From assembly GCA_017522065.1 (NCBI GenBank), contig JAFXAD010000023.1:1-57110 (forward strand): 57,110 nucleotides of DNA. The letters are read 5' to 3'. The position numbers and the translations under genes were made by a program. This document shows, piece by piece, positions 8,571-16,565 of this stretch. The stretch's first letter is position 1; the number at the start of each line of letters is the position of its first letter. Source of the stretch: Bacteroidales bacterium. Lineage in GTDB: Bacteria; Bacteroidota; Bacteroidia; Bacteroidales; P3. The notes beneath the pieces were generated by a model that searched no databases, was not told the DNA's origin, and was given only the letters and a program-made list of their open reading frames with translations.

Positions 8571-9080
8571 ATGACAGCGATACACATAGACGAAATAAAA
8601 TCCATTGCTCGGCAGGCCAACGCCGACCCCGATGTGCGTGAGCGGCTCGTGGCCGATGTCCTCGGCTCGGAACGCGACACAGCCGTCCAGTCGGCATGGG
8701 CATTGACGCATCTGTCCAAGGGCGGATATGTGAGTTTGGCCACACACCGCGAAGCTCTTACCGTCAAGGCCATATCCACAGCCGATACCTCTCTACGGCG
8801 CCTCTCGCTTGCACTCCTCGAACGCCTCGATTGGCCAACCGAAGACGAACCCCCGGAGTACTACGTGCGTCTGCTCGATTTCTGCCTCACACACATGATG
8901 CTCGCCACCGAACCCTATGGTGTGCGCGCACTCTGCATGAAGTTGGCCTACCGCATCGCACAGCCATATCCCGACCTGCTTGGTGAACTGCACCGAAGCC
9001 TGCTGCTACTTGAGCCCTCGGAGCTTAGCCCAGGTGTGCGCTGTACATACAACAAGATACTTAAATGGTCGAAGCCGTGA
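8571..9080 (+). CDS. Conserved hypothetical HEAT-like helical protein
   Basis: The 169-residue protein has no signal peptide. It looks all-helical, with two-helix units such as VQSAWALTHLSKGG and LRRLSLALLERLDWP that resemble HEAT/ARM-type repeats. I recognise no catalytic motif. Proteins of this type occur as single copies in Bacteroidales, but I can assign no function. It is a lone gene, divergent from the LD-carboxypeptidase and converging on beta-carbonic anhydrase. Confidence 0.65.
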   Translation: MTAIHIDEIKSIARQANADPDVRERLVADVLGSERDTAVQSAWALTHLSKGGYVSLATHREALTVKAISTADTSLRRLSLALLERLDWPTEDEPPEYYVRLLDFCLTHMMLATEPYGVRALCMKLAYRIAQPYPDLLGELHRSLLLLEPSELSPGVRCTYNKILKWSKP

Positions 9081-9127
9081 GTCTTGTCATTAGGGGTGCG
9101 AATAATTGAAAGGGTGCTTGGCCGCAG

Positions 9128-9670
9128 TTATTGTACCTCCTCCAGCGCACCGGTTTCGCTGTCGATGATAAAGCCGCGAACAGTGACATCCTTGGGCACA
9201 AGGGGATGCGTACGGATTGTCTCCACCGTACGACGCACACTCTCTTCAGTGTCGCGGAAGCCTTCGAGCCAGTGGTTGAGGTCGATGCCGCACTTGCGGA
9301 TGGTGTCGAGTGTCTGGTCGGTGACGCCACGAGCCAGCATCTGGTCGTGAAAGTGGTCGTAGCTCATGTGGCAAGCACCGCAGTGCGAATGGGCTACCAC
9401 CATAATACTGTCAACGCCAAGTTCATAGATTGCGACGACGAGGCTGCGGATGGTCGAGTCGAAGGGGGTGATGACAAGGCCGCCGGCATTCTTGATAATC
9501 TTGGCATCGCCATTGCGCAGCCCTAGGGCAGCGGGCAGCAACTCGGTGAGGCGCGTGTCCATACAGGACAGCACGGCGAGCTTCTTGTCTGGGTACTTGT
9601 CGGTGATGAAGCGCTCGTAGCCCTTTTCGGCCACAAACTTCTTGTTGTATTCGAGAATTTGGTCTATCAT
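9128..9670 (-). CDS. Beta-class carbonic anhydrase
   Basis: The 180-residue protein carries the beta-CA zinc site: SCMDTRLTEL with Cys36, Asp38 and Arg40, and HSHCGAC with His94 and Cys97. Reaction: CO2 + H2O to bicarbonate. Its length fits the short, single-domain beta-CA clade. It lies 10 bases after the flavoprotein gene on the same strand, so the two are likely co-transcribed. Confidence 0.92.
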   Translation of the reverse strand: MIDQILEYNKKFVAEKGYERFITDKYPDKKLAVLSCMDTRLTELLPAALGLRNGDAKIIKNAGGLVITPFDSTIRSLVVAIYELGVDSIMVVAHSHCGACHMSYDHFHDQMLARGVTDQTLDTIRKCGIDLNHWLEGFRDTEESVRRTVETIRTHPLVPKDVTVRGFIIDSETGALEEVQ

Positions 9671-9680
9671 AAATAACTGA

Positions 9681-10325
9681 TTATTTCAAGATTGTCTCCG
9701 CCATGTGGCGTCCGGCGTCGTGGGCCTGCTGCAGGTCGTTCTGCCAATGCTCGTCGCGGTAGCGGCGCTTGGCCTCCTCGCTGAATCCCGCCAGCTCGTA
9801 GCGCGAGTAGTCCTTTACCTGATAGGTGTTGTGTGCGAAGAGGCGTTCGGGTTCGCCGAGGGCGCGCGCGATGGGACCCTCCATAGTGCCGTAGCCGTTG
9901 CAGTTGTTGCCCATGGGCGAGCCGTTCTGCGTCTCCACCAGCACCACGGGCATCCGTTTCGGCGCGGTGATGCTGTAGTCGTTATACGAGAGCCACGGAA
10001 ACGCCAGACGTTCAAGGAAAGCGCGCATCTGACCCGTTATCTCGCCGAAGTAGTTGGGCGAGCCCAGCACCAGGCCGTCGGCTGTGGCAATATCTTCAAG
10101 CACAGGCGTCAGCGCATCCTTGTATTTGCACACGTTCGAGGCCTTGTCCTTGAGCTTGCAGGCCAGGCACGAGATGCAGCCTTTGTAGTCGAGACCGTAT
10201 AGGCGCACTGTTTTCACTTCAATCTGGTCGCTCACCGAGGCAGCGCCCTCGGCAAAACTCTGCAGCATCGAGGCCGTATTGAAGTTCTTGCGCGGACCTC
10301 CGTCTATGATGATTATTTTCTTCAT
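9681..10325 (-). CDS. NADPH-dependent FMN reductase / iron-sulfur flavoprotein-like
   Basis: The 214-residue flavodoxin-fold protein starts with IIIIDGGPRKNFNTASML (FMN phosphate loop). It has GCISCLACKLKD, a CxxCxxC cluster as in iron-sulfur flavoproteins, and GSPNYFGEITGQMRAFLER. It should reduce quinones, nitro compounds or another protein partner with FMN. The substrate is not readable from sequence. It is encoded between the SPL-type radical SAM gene and beta-CA, all on the minus strand. Confidence 0.85.
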   Translation of the reverse strand: MKKIIIIDGGPRKNFNTASMLQSFAEGAASVSDQIEVKTVRLYGLDYKGCISCLACKLKDKASNVCKYKDALTPVLEDIATADGLVLGSPNYFGEITGQMRAFLERLAFPWLSYNDYSITAPKRMPVVLVETQNGSPMGNNCNGYGTMEGPIARALGEPERLFAHNTYQVKDYSRYELAGFSEEAKRRYRDEHWQNDLQQAHDAGRHMAETILK

Positions 10326-10384
10326 TATGAAATTTTATTATTTAGTCTTTTTCAAATAGTAACTTGTAAAAACTAATTGTACTA

Positions 10385-10440
10385 AGTTTTTTCGTTTTCG
10401 TCATCGTTTTCGTTTTCGTGCCGAAGGCTTTTTCGTACAA
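10385..10440 (-). repeat. Purine repeat with gccgaaggcttttt tail
   Basis: The plus strand has three to four cgttttcgt units and then cgtgccgaaggcttttt. The same composite repeat is at 27205-27243 and 30835-30900. It separates the radical SAM gene from the flavoprotein gene inside one apparent operon. Confidence 0.8.
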
Positions 10441-10442
10441 AG

Positions 10443-11348
10443 TCAGCAGCAAGTCCTTGTCTGGCGTAGCTGTTCTTTGCGGGCCGAGGGAATGATTTCC
10501 TCGTGATAGAAGTAGTTGACCACCACGGGCGGCTCGCCGTGGCGGGCGCGGACGCTGTCGTCGTTGCGGACGTAGCGCAGACCTTCGTCGGCGCAGAAGT
10601 GGCGCATATCGGCGTCGAGTTCGCTCCAGTAGGCGCGGTCCTTGCGGGTGTAGATGTCGCGGTAAAGGCTATCAAGCTCGGGGTGATGCTCGTGGATCCA
10701 ACTTAGTATGCGGCCCCGGTAGTCGCCACGCAGGTTGAGGTTCTCCAACCACACGAGGTTGCACTGCCCTTTGGCGCGGCGGATGATAGCCTCCACGTCG
10801 GTGATGCCGGGGAAGATGGGCGAGATGAAGCAGGTGGTTTCGATACCCGCCTCGTAGAACTGGCGCATGGCCTCTAGACGGCGCTCGATGCTCACTCCGA
10901 GGTCCATCTCTTTGCGGAACTCTTCGTCGAGGGTGTTGATGCTCCAGCTCACGCGTGAACCGGGGAAACTTTTAATCAGGTCGAGATCACGCAAAATGAG
11001 GTCGCTCTTGGTCGAGATGCTGATACGGATGCCCGTGCCCTGCAGCTGCTCCAGCACGCGACGGGTGCGCTGGTATTTGGCCTCGTGGGGCTGGTAGGGG
11101 TCGGTGACAGAGCTGAAGAAAGCCTCCTTGCCGCGGAACTGCCCGCGGTCCTTGATGGCGGGCCAGTTCTTCACGTCGAGGAACTCGCCCCACGGCTCGG
11201 GATGGTCCGTGAAACGCTTCATGAACGAGGCGTAGCAGTACTTGCAGGCGTGCAGACAACCTACGTAGGGGTTCACCGAGAAGTCGGCCACCGGCAAGTT
11301 CGACTTCGACATCACCGACTTCACTTCTATTTCCTGTATCTTGAGCAT
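10443..11348 (-). CDS. SPL-family radical SAM protein
   Basis: The 301-residue protein has the 4Fe-4S/SAM signature CLHACKYCYA (Cx3Cx2C) near residue 31. It is followed by FFSSVTDPYQPHEAKYQRTR, and later by the ISTKSDLILRDLDLI and SRVSWSINTLDEE motifs of the SPL/Rv2578c-like family. Family members include spore photoproduct lyase, but most bacterial copies in non-sporeformers have unknown substrates. It is the promoter-proximal gene of a three-gene minus run with the flavoprotein, a plausible electron donor, and beta-CA. Confidence 0.85.
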   Translation of the reverse strand: MLKIQEIEVKSVMSKSNLPVADFSVNPYVGCLHACKYCYASFMKRFTDHPEPWGEFLDVKNWPAIKDRGQFRGKEAFFSSVTDPYQPHEAKYQRTRRVLEQLQGTGIRISISTKSDLILRDLDLIKSFPGSRVSWSINTLDEEFRKEMDLGVSIERRLEAMRQFYEAGIETTCFISPIFPGITDVEAIIRRAKGQCNLVWLENLNLRGDYRGRILSWIHEHHPELDSLYRDIYTRKDRAYWSELDADMRHFCADEGLRYVRNDDSVRARHGEPPVVVNYFYHEEIIPSARKEQLRQTRTCC

Positions 11349-11399
11349 GAGATATTTACTGTTTGTTGGCTATTCAGTTTCTGTTAGTTAATGAAAGTG

Positions 11400-11407
11400 C
11401 AAAGATA
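11400..11407 (-). promoter_or_regulatory. -7 element TATCTTTG of the radical SAM gene
   Basis: Minus strand TATCTTTGCA lies about 51 nt upstream of the start codon and matches TAnnTTTG. Confidence 0.65.
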
Positions 11408-11531
11408 CGAAAATTCCCCGTCATCGGCCTTGCCGACAATTTCCGCAGTAGGTCGAATGTCAGCAAATAAATTTTGCCATATAGGGAAATAGTTGTTCTT
11501 TTGCAAATTGAAATAAGATTCTAAGATTAGA

Positions 11532-11813
11532 ATGGAAACGAATGCTACATATCATAGTGCTTCACCGGAAGATGCCTTGTGGACGCTATATCGTCAGCAG
11601 ACGCTAAAAGTGCGCAACGCCTTCCTTGCCCGTGTCAGGATGGAAGACCGTGAGGTTTGTGATGCAGTCCAAATGCCTGGAATGCACAGCCGCGAGGAGA
11701 TGATGGAACTGTCGAAACAACGCATGCAAGACATCCTCAGCGAACGAGAGCAGACACTCTCGCACGAAGATGTGATGCAGCTTGTCGACAATGCAATAGC
11801 CAAGGCTGTATGA
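11532..11813 (+). CDS. Probable antitoxin of a decayed ParE-type pair
   Basis: This small 93-residue protein has no recognised domain. It is charged and mostly helical (REEMMELSKQRMQDILSEREQ). Its stop overlaps the ATG of a ParE-like remnant by the ATGA arrangement typical of antitoxin-toxin pairs, and that context is the main reason for the call. Since the toxin gene is broken, this may be an orphan antitoxin. Confidence 0.5.
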   Translation: METNATYHSASPEDALWTLYRQQTLKVRNAFLARVRMEDREVCDAVQMPGMHSREEMMELSKQRMQDILSEREQTLSHEDVMQLVDNAIAKAV

Positions 11814-11969
11814 AGGTAAGGTGGTCAGAACGTGCTGCTTTAGAATTTGCAGAGACAGCCGCATACCTCCATATATAAAGACGAGATTTACATTGTCAGT
11901 ATTTGGAGCAACCGCCAGAGCCGCGCCAAACTTTACTCTTCTTTACGTGCCGATGCCAAGGGTATGTAA
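11810..11969 (+). pseudogene. ParE/RelE-family toxin remnant
   Basis: The ATG overlaps the antitoxin stop and opens MKVRWSERAALEFAETAAYL, a ParE N terminus. It then stops at 11876-11878. Two bases later, in another frame, DEIYIVSIWSNRQSRAKL continues to a stop at 11967. That matches the C-terminal strand and arginine of ParE toxins. The middle (~45 residues) is missing, so a deletion plus frameshift has inactivated the toxin. Confidence 0.75.
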
Positions 11970-12053
11970 TATGATTGCATAGTAAAATAGGAAACGTGTA
12001 ATATTAATTCCACCCTATCAAGCAGGAGAACTGACGTCTACGGCATCATCAAA
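11970..12053. other. Non-coding spacer
   Basis: No open frame, promoter match or repeat recognised here. Confidence 0.5.
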
Positions 12054-12115
12054 TCCCCAAATTCATATATAATTTGGGGAATGAAATCCCCAAATTCATA
12101 TTAATTTTGGCGATT
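12054..12115. repeat. Palindrome TCCCCAAATT...AATTTGGGGA plus degraded second copy
   Basis: A perfect 10-bp inverted repeat (arms 12054-12063 and 12071-12080, 7-nt spacer) is followed at 12087-12110 by a second, imperfect copy with the same left arm. It lies between the ParE remnant and the family A1 promoter. It could be an operator, a recombination site or an old hairpin terminator. Confidence 0.6.
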
Positions 12116-12170
12116 ATATCAAAAAAAGTTCGTTTAGTCATTCTCACAAATTATAAAGAATTTTAGCGGT

Positions 12171-12207
12171 GTGTCATGATGTGGCGCACCGCTTTGATAT
12201 TTTTGCA
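12171..12207 (+). promoter_or_regulatory. Shared box + promoter, copy A (family A1)
   Basis: Box GTGTCATGATGTGGC (12171-12185) lies exactly 27 nt (start to start) before the -7 element TATTTTTG (12198-12205). The same box and spacing recur at 16502 and 18129, upstream of the family A2 and family B1 genes. The box covers the -33 region, so it is a candidate operator or specialised -33 element. Confidence 0.75.
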
Positions 12208-12227
12208 GCCGAAAAAATAATCATAAA

Positions 12228-12899
12228 ATGCAAGAACAAAAAGACAATATCAGCCAGCTGCGCAAGCGGCTGCAGGATTGTGAGGATTATATTCTGCGTA
12301 TTGCAAAGCCCTTCAAGGGCTATTGGGACAAGGCGTCGGAGGATGTGATCGATGACCATCTCGGCACCCGGCAGTGGATTCTCAACGAGATGTTTGCGAA
12401 GCATGCCACCAAGGCCGAGGTGCGGCGCTTCGAGGTGGTCAACGAGCGGCTTCTGGCACTGACCAAGCAGTTGAACGAGCGCCACCGCATGTTGCAGGAT
12501 CAGATGGCCGCCATCCACACCCTCGGCGGCGAACCTTTCGAATTGGAGACCACCCTCTTCTATAGTCACAACGACGAAGATCCGCAACTCTTCGCGATGG
12601 AGGAGGATGCTTTCTATGGCTCGCGGTGGAACGAGATGCTGTGGGTCATTTGCCAGAACTCGCGATTGGATGATATCGGCTGGTGCTGTGGTGACCACAT
12701 CTGTGACCTCGACGATGGGCAGACCTGGGCCGAAGGTCCCCTCCGCATCCCCCAGCTCGACCACCTCTGCGTCTGCTACGCCGTCCACGCCCTCTGCACC
12801 CACATGAACTACTCTATCCCCGACCTCCTCCGCATGACCACATACGCCTTCAACTACCAGATAAACACGAATGTCGACCCTGTGCCGCTTGAAGGATAA
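12228..12899 (+). CDS. Family A paralogue 1, unrecognised
   Basis: The 223-residue protein has no signal peptide and I know no family for it. It shares three blocks with the genes at 16566 and 17260: LNEMFAKHATKAEVRRF followed by a coiled-coil-like EVNERLLALTKQL, then EEDAFYGSRWNEMLWVI, and a C-terminal YSIPDLLRM. These suggest a helical N-terminal half and a mixed C-terminal domain with conserved Trp, Glu and Met. It is more GC-rich than its paralogues and stands alone behind the shared box promoter. Function unknown. Confidence 0.75.
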   Translation: MQEQKDNISQLRKRLQDCEDYILRIAKPFKGYWDKASEDVIDDHLGTRQWILNEMFAKHATKAEVRRFEVVNERLLALTKQLNERHRMLQDQMAAIHTLGGEPFELETTLFYSHNDEDPQLFAMEEDAFYGSRWNEMLWVICQNSRLDDIGWCCGDHICDLDDGQTWAEGPLRIPQLDHLCVCYAVHALCTHMNYSIPDLLRMTTYAFNYQINTNVDPVPLEG

Positions 12900-12925
12900 A
12901 ATGTATTGATATCAGAAAATATTCG

Positions 12926-12933
12926 TATCTTTG
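12926..12933 (+). promoter_or_regulatory. -7 element TATCTTTG upstream of the DUF6140-like gene
   Basis: TATCTTTGCA matches TAnnTTTG and lies 118 nt before the DUF6140-like start. A 17-codon open frame sits in the leader. Confidence 0.6.
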
Positions 12934-12954
12934 CACCATAAAACAAAACCACCT

Positions 12955-13008
12955 ATGAAAAGATCTATGTTCACCGATGGATTGAATAATCCGGATTATG
13001 AATTATAG
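12955..13008 (+). CDS. Possible 17-residue leader ORF
   Basis: An ATG at 12955 opens MKRSMFTDGLNNPDYEL, 22 nt after the -7 element. Evidence for translation is only its position just behind the promoter. It may equally be the worn 5' end of a lost gene. Confidence 0.2.
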   Translation: MKRSMFTDGLNNPDYEL

Positions 13009-13043
13009 ATAGAACAATTATTAACCGAATAAATCAACTCATT

Positions 13044-13262
13044 ATGTTGTACAAAGTAACCGTAAAAAACAATTTGAATGCCAATGGCGTTCGTTTAGAA
13101 AAGGGGATGTCTGTTGAAGTGGCATCTCAATCATTTCCCTTGTTAAGTACCCTGCAGGGGAAAGAGGCCGTAAACAATGCCTTCAAAGCCAAATATGGCG
13201 TTGACGTAAGGAAAGCCTGTGCGTTACAATCTATCTATTTGGATGTGGTAAAAATCAACTAA
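13044..13262 (+). CDS. DUF6140-like small protein
   Basis: The 72-residue protein contains LYKVTVKNNLNANGVRLEKGMSVEV-like strands and ends YLDVVKIN. This pattern matches, from memory, the DUF6140 family of small Bacteroidetes proteins frequently found on mobile or accessory DNA. It is beta-rich with one central helix (EAVNNAFKAKYGVD). No function is known. It opens an AT-rich block clearly different in base use from the flanks, which suggests transfer. Confidence 0.6.
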   Translation: MLYKVTVKNNLNANGVRLEKGMSVEVASQSFPLLSTLQGKEAVNNAFKAKYGVDVRKACALQSIYLDVVKIN

Positions 13263-13292
13263 TACACTTAATTATCACAGAGTGAAGAAGAA

Positions 13293-14120
13293 ATGATAAA
13301 AATGAATACAATGAATAAATTGACCGACTCATTGATAAAAGAAGCATTTTCACAAATAGGGGTGAATGAACGGTTTTTCCCAATTTTTGAATCTTTTGCA
13401 AAACAAACATATGAGGAAATTCAACATGACCAACCAGATGAAAAGGATACACCCTATGAAGAAAGTAACGCAGCATGGTGTCTTCAACATTCATGCGAGT
13501 ACATTAAATCTTTTGTGAGAGAAATTGAGAAAGGTCATGGTGAAAACTGGGCAGATGCTTATGCACGAAATAGTTTCGATAAAAACATAAAAGATTTCAC
13601 GACATATAATACTTGGATCTCAATTCAAGACCCTGAAGAGAAAGAGAGGGAGCTTGAAGTTCACGCAAACTCGTTGAGCAAAGACCCTGTTTTCAAGGAG
13701 GTCTATAAAAAAATGGTTGTTGAATTATTTGAGAATTCGGAAGAAAATGCAAGAATCTATACAGAAGCATATCATAGATGTATAAACAATGGGGAAAGCG
13801 AGTCTTTCGCTAAAGCATATACCTATGCTTTAGTTTTTTTAGAATATAATTATCATATCTGCGATATTTATGCACATGCGTATGAGAAGGCGATAATGAA
13901 CGGTATGGACGAACCTGAGGCGACGCATTTTGCTAATTTCTGCATAGACGCTGCGGATCACGGTCTTTTTGCAATGGCACATGATTTCTCGAAGAAATAC
14001 AAGAAAGACTGGCAGCAAGAGCTTTATCTCAAACTAGTATTCTCAGATATCGAAGAGAAAGAAAAAAGGCAACTTTCTGACAAAGAAAAAGAAAGTATCC
14101 AAATTAACTTATTTAAGTAA
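13293..14120 (+). CDS. Unrecognised helical-repeat protein
   Basis: The 275-residue acidic, soluble protein is AT-rich at the DNA level. Residues about 145-235 hold three imperfect helix-pair units built on 'YxxAYxxAxxNGxxEPExxxFA' spacing (IYTEAYHRCINNGESES, DIYAHAYEKAIMNGMDEPEA), a TPR/Sel1-like solenoid by appearance. I see no catalytic motif. It lies 30 bases after the DUF6140-like gene and 57 before a PD-(D/E)XK nuclease gene, so the three look like one transcriptional unit. The start could also be the ATG at 13302 or 13311. Confidence 0.65.
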   Translation: MIKMNTMNKLTDSLIKEAFSQIGVNERFFPIFESFAKQTYEEIQHDQPDEKDTPYEESNAAWCLQHSCEYIKSFVREIEKGHGENWADAYARNSFDKNIKDFTTYNTWISIQDPEEKERELEVHANSLSKDPVFKEVYKKMVVELFENSEENARIYTEAYHRCINNGESESFAKAYTYALVFLEYNYHICDIYAHAYEKAIMNGMDEPEATHFANFCIDAADHGLFAMAHDFSKKYKKDWQQELYLKLVFSDIEEKEKRQLSDKEKESIQINLFK

Positions 14121-14177
14121 TAATGTATTTTGCATTAACATCAATACTGAACAGTCAGACATTGTAAAATAAGTATT

Positions 14178-15395
14178 ATGACATCAGATAGTTATTCTAA
14201 TCAGGATTGGAATCAGATTGTAAATTTCATTACATCAAGTGAAATAATTAATATTTGCAATGATTTCCTCGAAAAAAAAGCCAAAGAAGATCAAATTGGT
14301 TTTAATATTTTTCAAATAATATCTGACAAATACCATCGAGAAGATTTCCATTCCGATTTTCTAGCACTTCTACTTAATCCACAAGAAAAACATGGGGCTG
14401 GTAACTTGTTCTTGAACCTATTTATTTCTATGCTCGAAAAGGCGATGAACAAATATCATGGAAACGATGTTCATTTTGCTCATTATTATCCGAATTCTGA
14501 AGTGTATCGTGAGTATCCGACGAATGATGGGAGAATTGATATTTTAATTTTATCATCCCCAAATAAGAGAGCTATTGTTGTTGAAAATAAGATGAATGGA
14601 GCCCCAGATATGCCCAAGCAGCTCCCTAGATATTATGATTTTTTATCCGAAAAAGGGATAGCCGTAGATGCTATTGTTCATTTATCACTTGATGGAAACA
14701 AAACAATATCACGTGAGGGTTGGTCCAAAGAAGATGAAAAACACGTTAACCAAGTTCTTGTGAGAATTCCTGCATATAATCACACTCACATGATTAATCT
14801 TGTTGATGATTTTTTTTATCAAGCTATTCCATTATCAAATTCTATAGACGTTGTTGCTTCACTTCGCCAGTATTCTCAAATAATAAAACATTTAAATCAA
14901 AATAATATGGATAAATCCTCCATGGAAAAATTCTATCAGGAATTACAAAAAGATAATAATTTAAAAATAGCATTGTCTATTAGAGACATGCTTAATAATT
15001 TTCAAACGTTCTTTGCACAATATATTGCGGATAAATATAACGAAAATGGAAGGTGCCAACCATTTCCTAGAGTGGTTTTTGTACCTTCGTATGGTGGATA
15101 TGCCCTTTTTGAGAGATATGAAATACATGGACTAAAACTAAATATTAATGTAAACGGGAATGTAGATGGATATTGGATAAGACTTGAATGTCAAGAAACG
15201 AGAAGTAGTGATGGTTTTAAGAAGTTTACAGAGGGTTTAGCTGTTTGTAAGAATAATCAAGACAGACTTTATAAATATAAATCCACAGAAGAAAATGATC
15301 CATGGAGTGTATGGTATAAATTTGATTTTGATGAAGAACAAGAATTAATTTATTTCTTGGATAATCTCCTGATGGAGTTAAGAGATTTGTCATGA
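14178..15395 (+). CDS. PD-(D/E)XK superfamily nuclease (PDDEXK_4 type)
   Basis: The 405-residue protein has the hallmark core of PDDEXK_4-like proteins: FHSDFLALLLNPQEKHG near residues 55-75, then GRIDILIL (acidic residue) and AIVVENKMNGAPDM (E-x-K) near 115-145. The C-terminal ~200 residues are a substrate or partner domain without recognised motif. Such proteins are common in defence islands and next to restriction genes, but their targets are mostly unproven. The gene is strongly AT-rich and follows the helical-repeat protein. Confidence 0.8.
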   Translation: MTSDSYSNQDWNQIVNFITSSEIINICNDFLEKKAKEDQIGFNIFQIISDKYHREDFHSDFLALLLNPQEKHGAGNLFLNLFISMLEKAMNKYHGNDVHFAHYYPNSEVYREYPTNDGRIDILILSSPNKRAIVVENKMNGAPDMPKQLPRYYDFLSEKGIAVDAIVHLSLDGNKTISREGWSKEDEKHVNQVLVRIPAYNHTHMINLVDDFFYQAIPLSNSIDVVASLRQYSQIIKHLNQNNMDKSSMEKFYQELQKDNNLKIALSIRDMLNNFQTFFAQYIADKYNENGRCQPFPRVVFVPSYGGYALFERYEIHGLKLNINVNGNVDGYWIRLECQETRSSDGFKKFTEGLAVCKNNQDRLYKYKSTEENDPWSVWYKFDFDEEQELIYFLDNLLMELRDLS

Positions 15396-15685
15396 CATCG
15401 AGAATAACCATTCAAAAAGGGGGTTTTTGAGATTTTTTCCAACCATGCCACCATTTGTAACGTATTAACAAGGCCTTGTTGGAGAATTTCAAGACGAATA
15501 AACAGATTAGGTAAACGACATGAATATGAGGCTTGGAGATACCAATATCTCGGTGGAAAAATAATTGATAAAAAGATACAGAAAAACAGTTACGGAGTTA
15601 TCAACAAAACTAACAATCTTAATAAATATCAATATTTTATAAAAGAAGATATTATTATTTGTTATACTTGTTGAAAGTTGAAAAG
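15396..15685. other. Gene-free spacer with weak hairpins
   Basis: Just after the nuclease stop there is a weak caaaaa-ggggg-tttttg hairpin with a following T-run (15412-15437), a possible terminator. A perfect 14-nt palindrome AACAAGGCCTTGTT lies at 15467-15480. A stop-free frame runs from about 15491 to 15674 without a usable start and has no recognisable homology. Confidence 0.4.
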
Positions 15686-16201
15686 ATGATACAATACATC
15701 GCAGACAAGGAACACTACACAAAAGTCCTCTCGCTGTGTGAGAAGGTCAAGCACGACCTGTGGATTGGTACGGCCGACCTGAAAGACCTCTATGTCAGCA
15801 GCGGCAAGAATGTGGTGCCGTTCCTGTCGGTGCTCGACAAGCTGCTGAAACGTGGTGTCGATGTGCGTCTGCTTCACGCCAAAGAACCGGGCGAAAACTT
15901 CCGCGAGGACTTTGACAAGTATCCTTGATTGTGGAGCAGGTTGGAACGGAGGCTTTGTCCGCGGGTGCATTTCAAGATAATGATTTTCGACTGCGCTACC
16001 GCCTACATCGGTTCCGCCAACCTCACAGGCGCCGGCATAGGCATGAAAGTCGACAACAACCGCAACTTCGAGGCCGGTATCCTCACCGACGACCTCCAAC
16101 TGGTAGATGCCGCAGCCGACCACCTCGACAGCATTTGGCAAGGGATACGATGTACAAAGTGCAAGAGAAAAGCCTTCTGTGGAGACAGAATATCCAAATA
16201 A
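15686..16201 (+). pseudogene. Phospholipase-D-like (HKD) protein interrupted by one in-frame TGA
   Basis: The ATG at 15686 opens MIQYIADKEHYTKVL and runs 80 codons to TGA at 15926-15928. The same frame continues with LWSRLERRLCPRVHFKIM and then the HKD motif HFKIMIFD, GSANLTGAG and a normal stop at 16201. The two halves make one PLD-like domain of about 172 codons with no frameshift, and TGA is one base from TTA (Leu). This is either a nonsense mutation or a sequence error. Only one HKD motif is present, so it may act as a dimer like other single-HKD nucleases. Confidence 0.82.
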
Positions 16202-16219
16202 AAACCACTAATAAGATAA

Positions 16220-16465
16220 ATGGAAGAAGAATCAAAAGTCGATTCTGAGAACATGACAGATTTACAAGCGAATCATAAATCGCAACTGAAACAAGGCCAC
16301 AAGGTACGTATTATTGATGGGGAATTTGTCAATAAGGAAGGCGTACTTATCAGCGACTGCGAGGATGGTACTTATTGTGTCAACATATCAGGGTTTGAAT
16401 TTCCCCTAGTGGTCACCATTGAGAAGAGTGCCTTAATCCCATTCGAAGAAGGCACTAAGCATTAG
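16220..16465 (+). CDS. KOW-domain mini-protein (NusG/UpxY C-terminal-like)
   Basis: The 81-residue protein has a charged lead of ~28 residues. One KOW-type beta-barrel then follows: QGHKVRIIDGEFVNKEGVL, a short hairpin, and VVTIEKSALIPF. This resembles the C-terminal KOW domain of NusG-like antiterminators (UpxY, LoaP) without the NGN domain. KOW modules bind ribosomal protein S10, Rho or RNA. A free-standing one beside unknown paralogues is odd. It could be a remnant of a longer gene. It starts 18 bases after the PLD stop. Confidence 0.6.
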   Translation: MEEESKVDSENMTDLQANHKSQLKQGHKVRIIDGEFVNKEGVLISDCEDGTYCVNISGFEFPLVVTIEKSALIPFEEGTKH

Positions 16466-16501
16466 GGAAGAACAATCGTATAAAAAAATATTTTTGGTGG
16501 T

Positions 16502-16538
16502 GTGTCACGAAATGGCATACCGTTATTGTATTTTTGCA
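16502..16538 (+). promoter_or_regulatory. Shared box + promoter, copy B (family A2/A3)
   Basis: Box GTGTCACGAAATGGC (16502-16516) lies 27 nt, start to start, before TATTTTTG (16529-16536). It also shares the downstream catctcgaaa leader with copy C. This rules out a start codon at 16494, which would place the promoter inside the gene. Confidence 0.75.
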
Positions 16539-16565
16539 TCTCGAAACAAGTTAATAACAAAGGTT

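Noticed and set aside
8325-8747. N-terminal extension of the LD-carboxypeptidase by 141 residues
   Set aside because: It crosses the promoter and precedes a clear lipoprotein signal peptide at 8324.
15491-15674. Stop-free plus-strand frame before the PLD gene
   Set aside because: No start codon, no recognisable motif, AT-rich; chance or unidentifiable relic.
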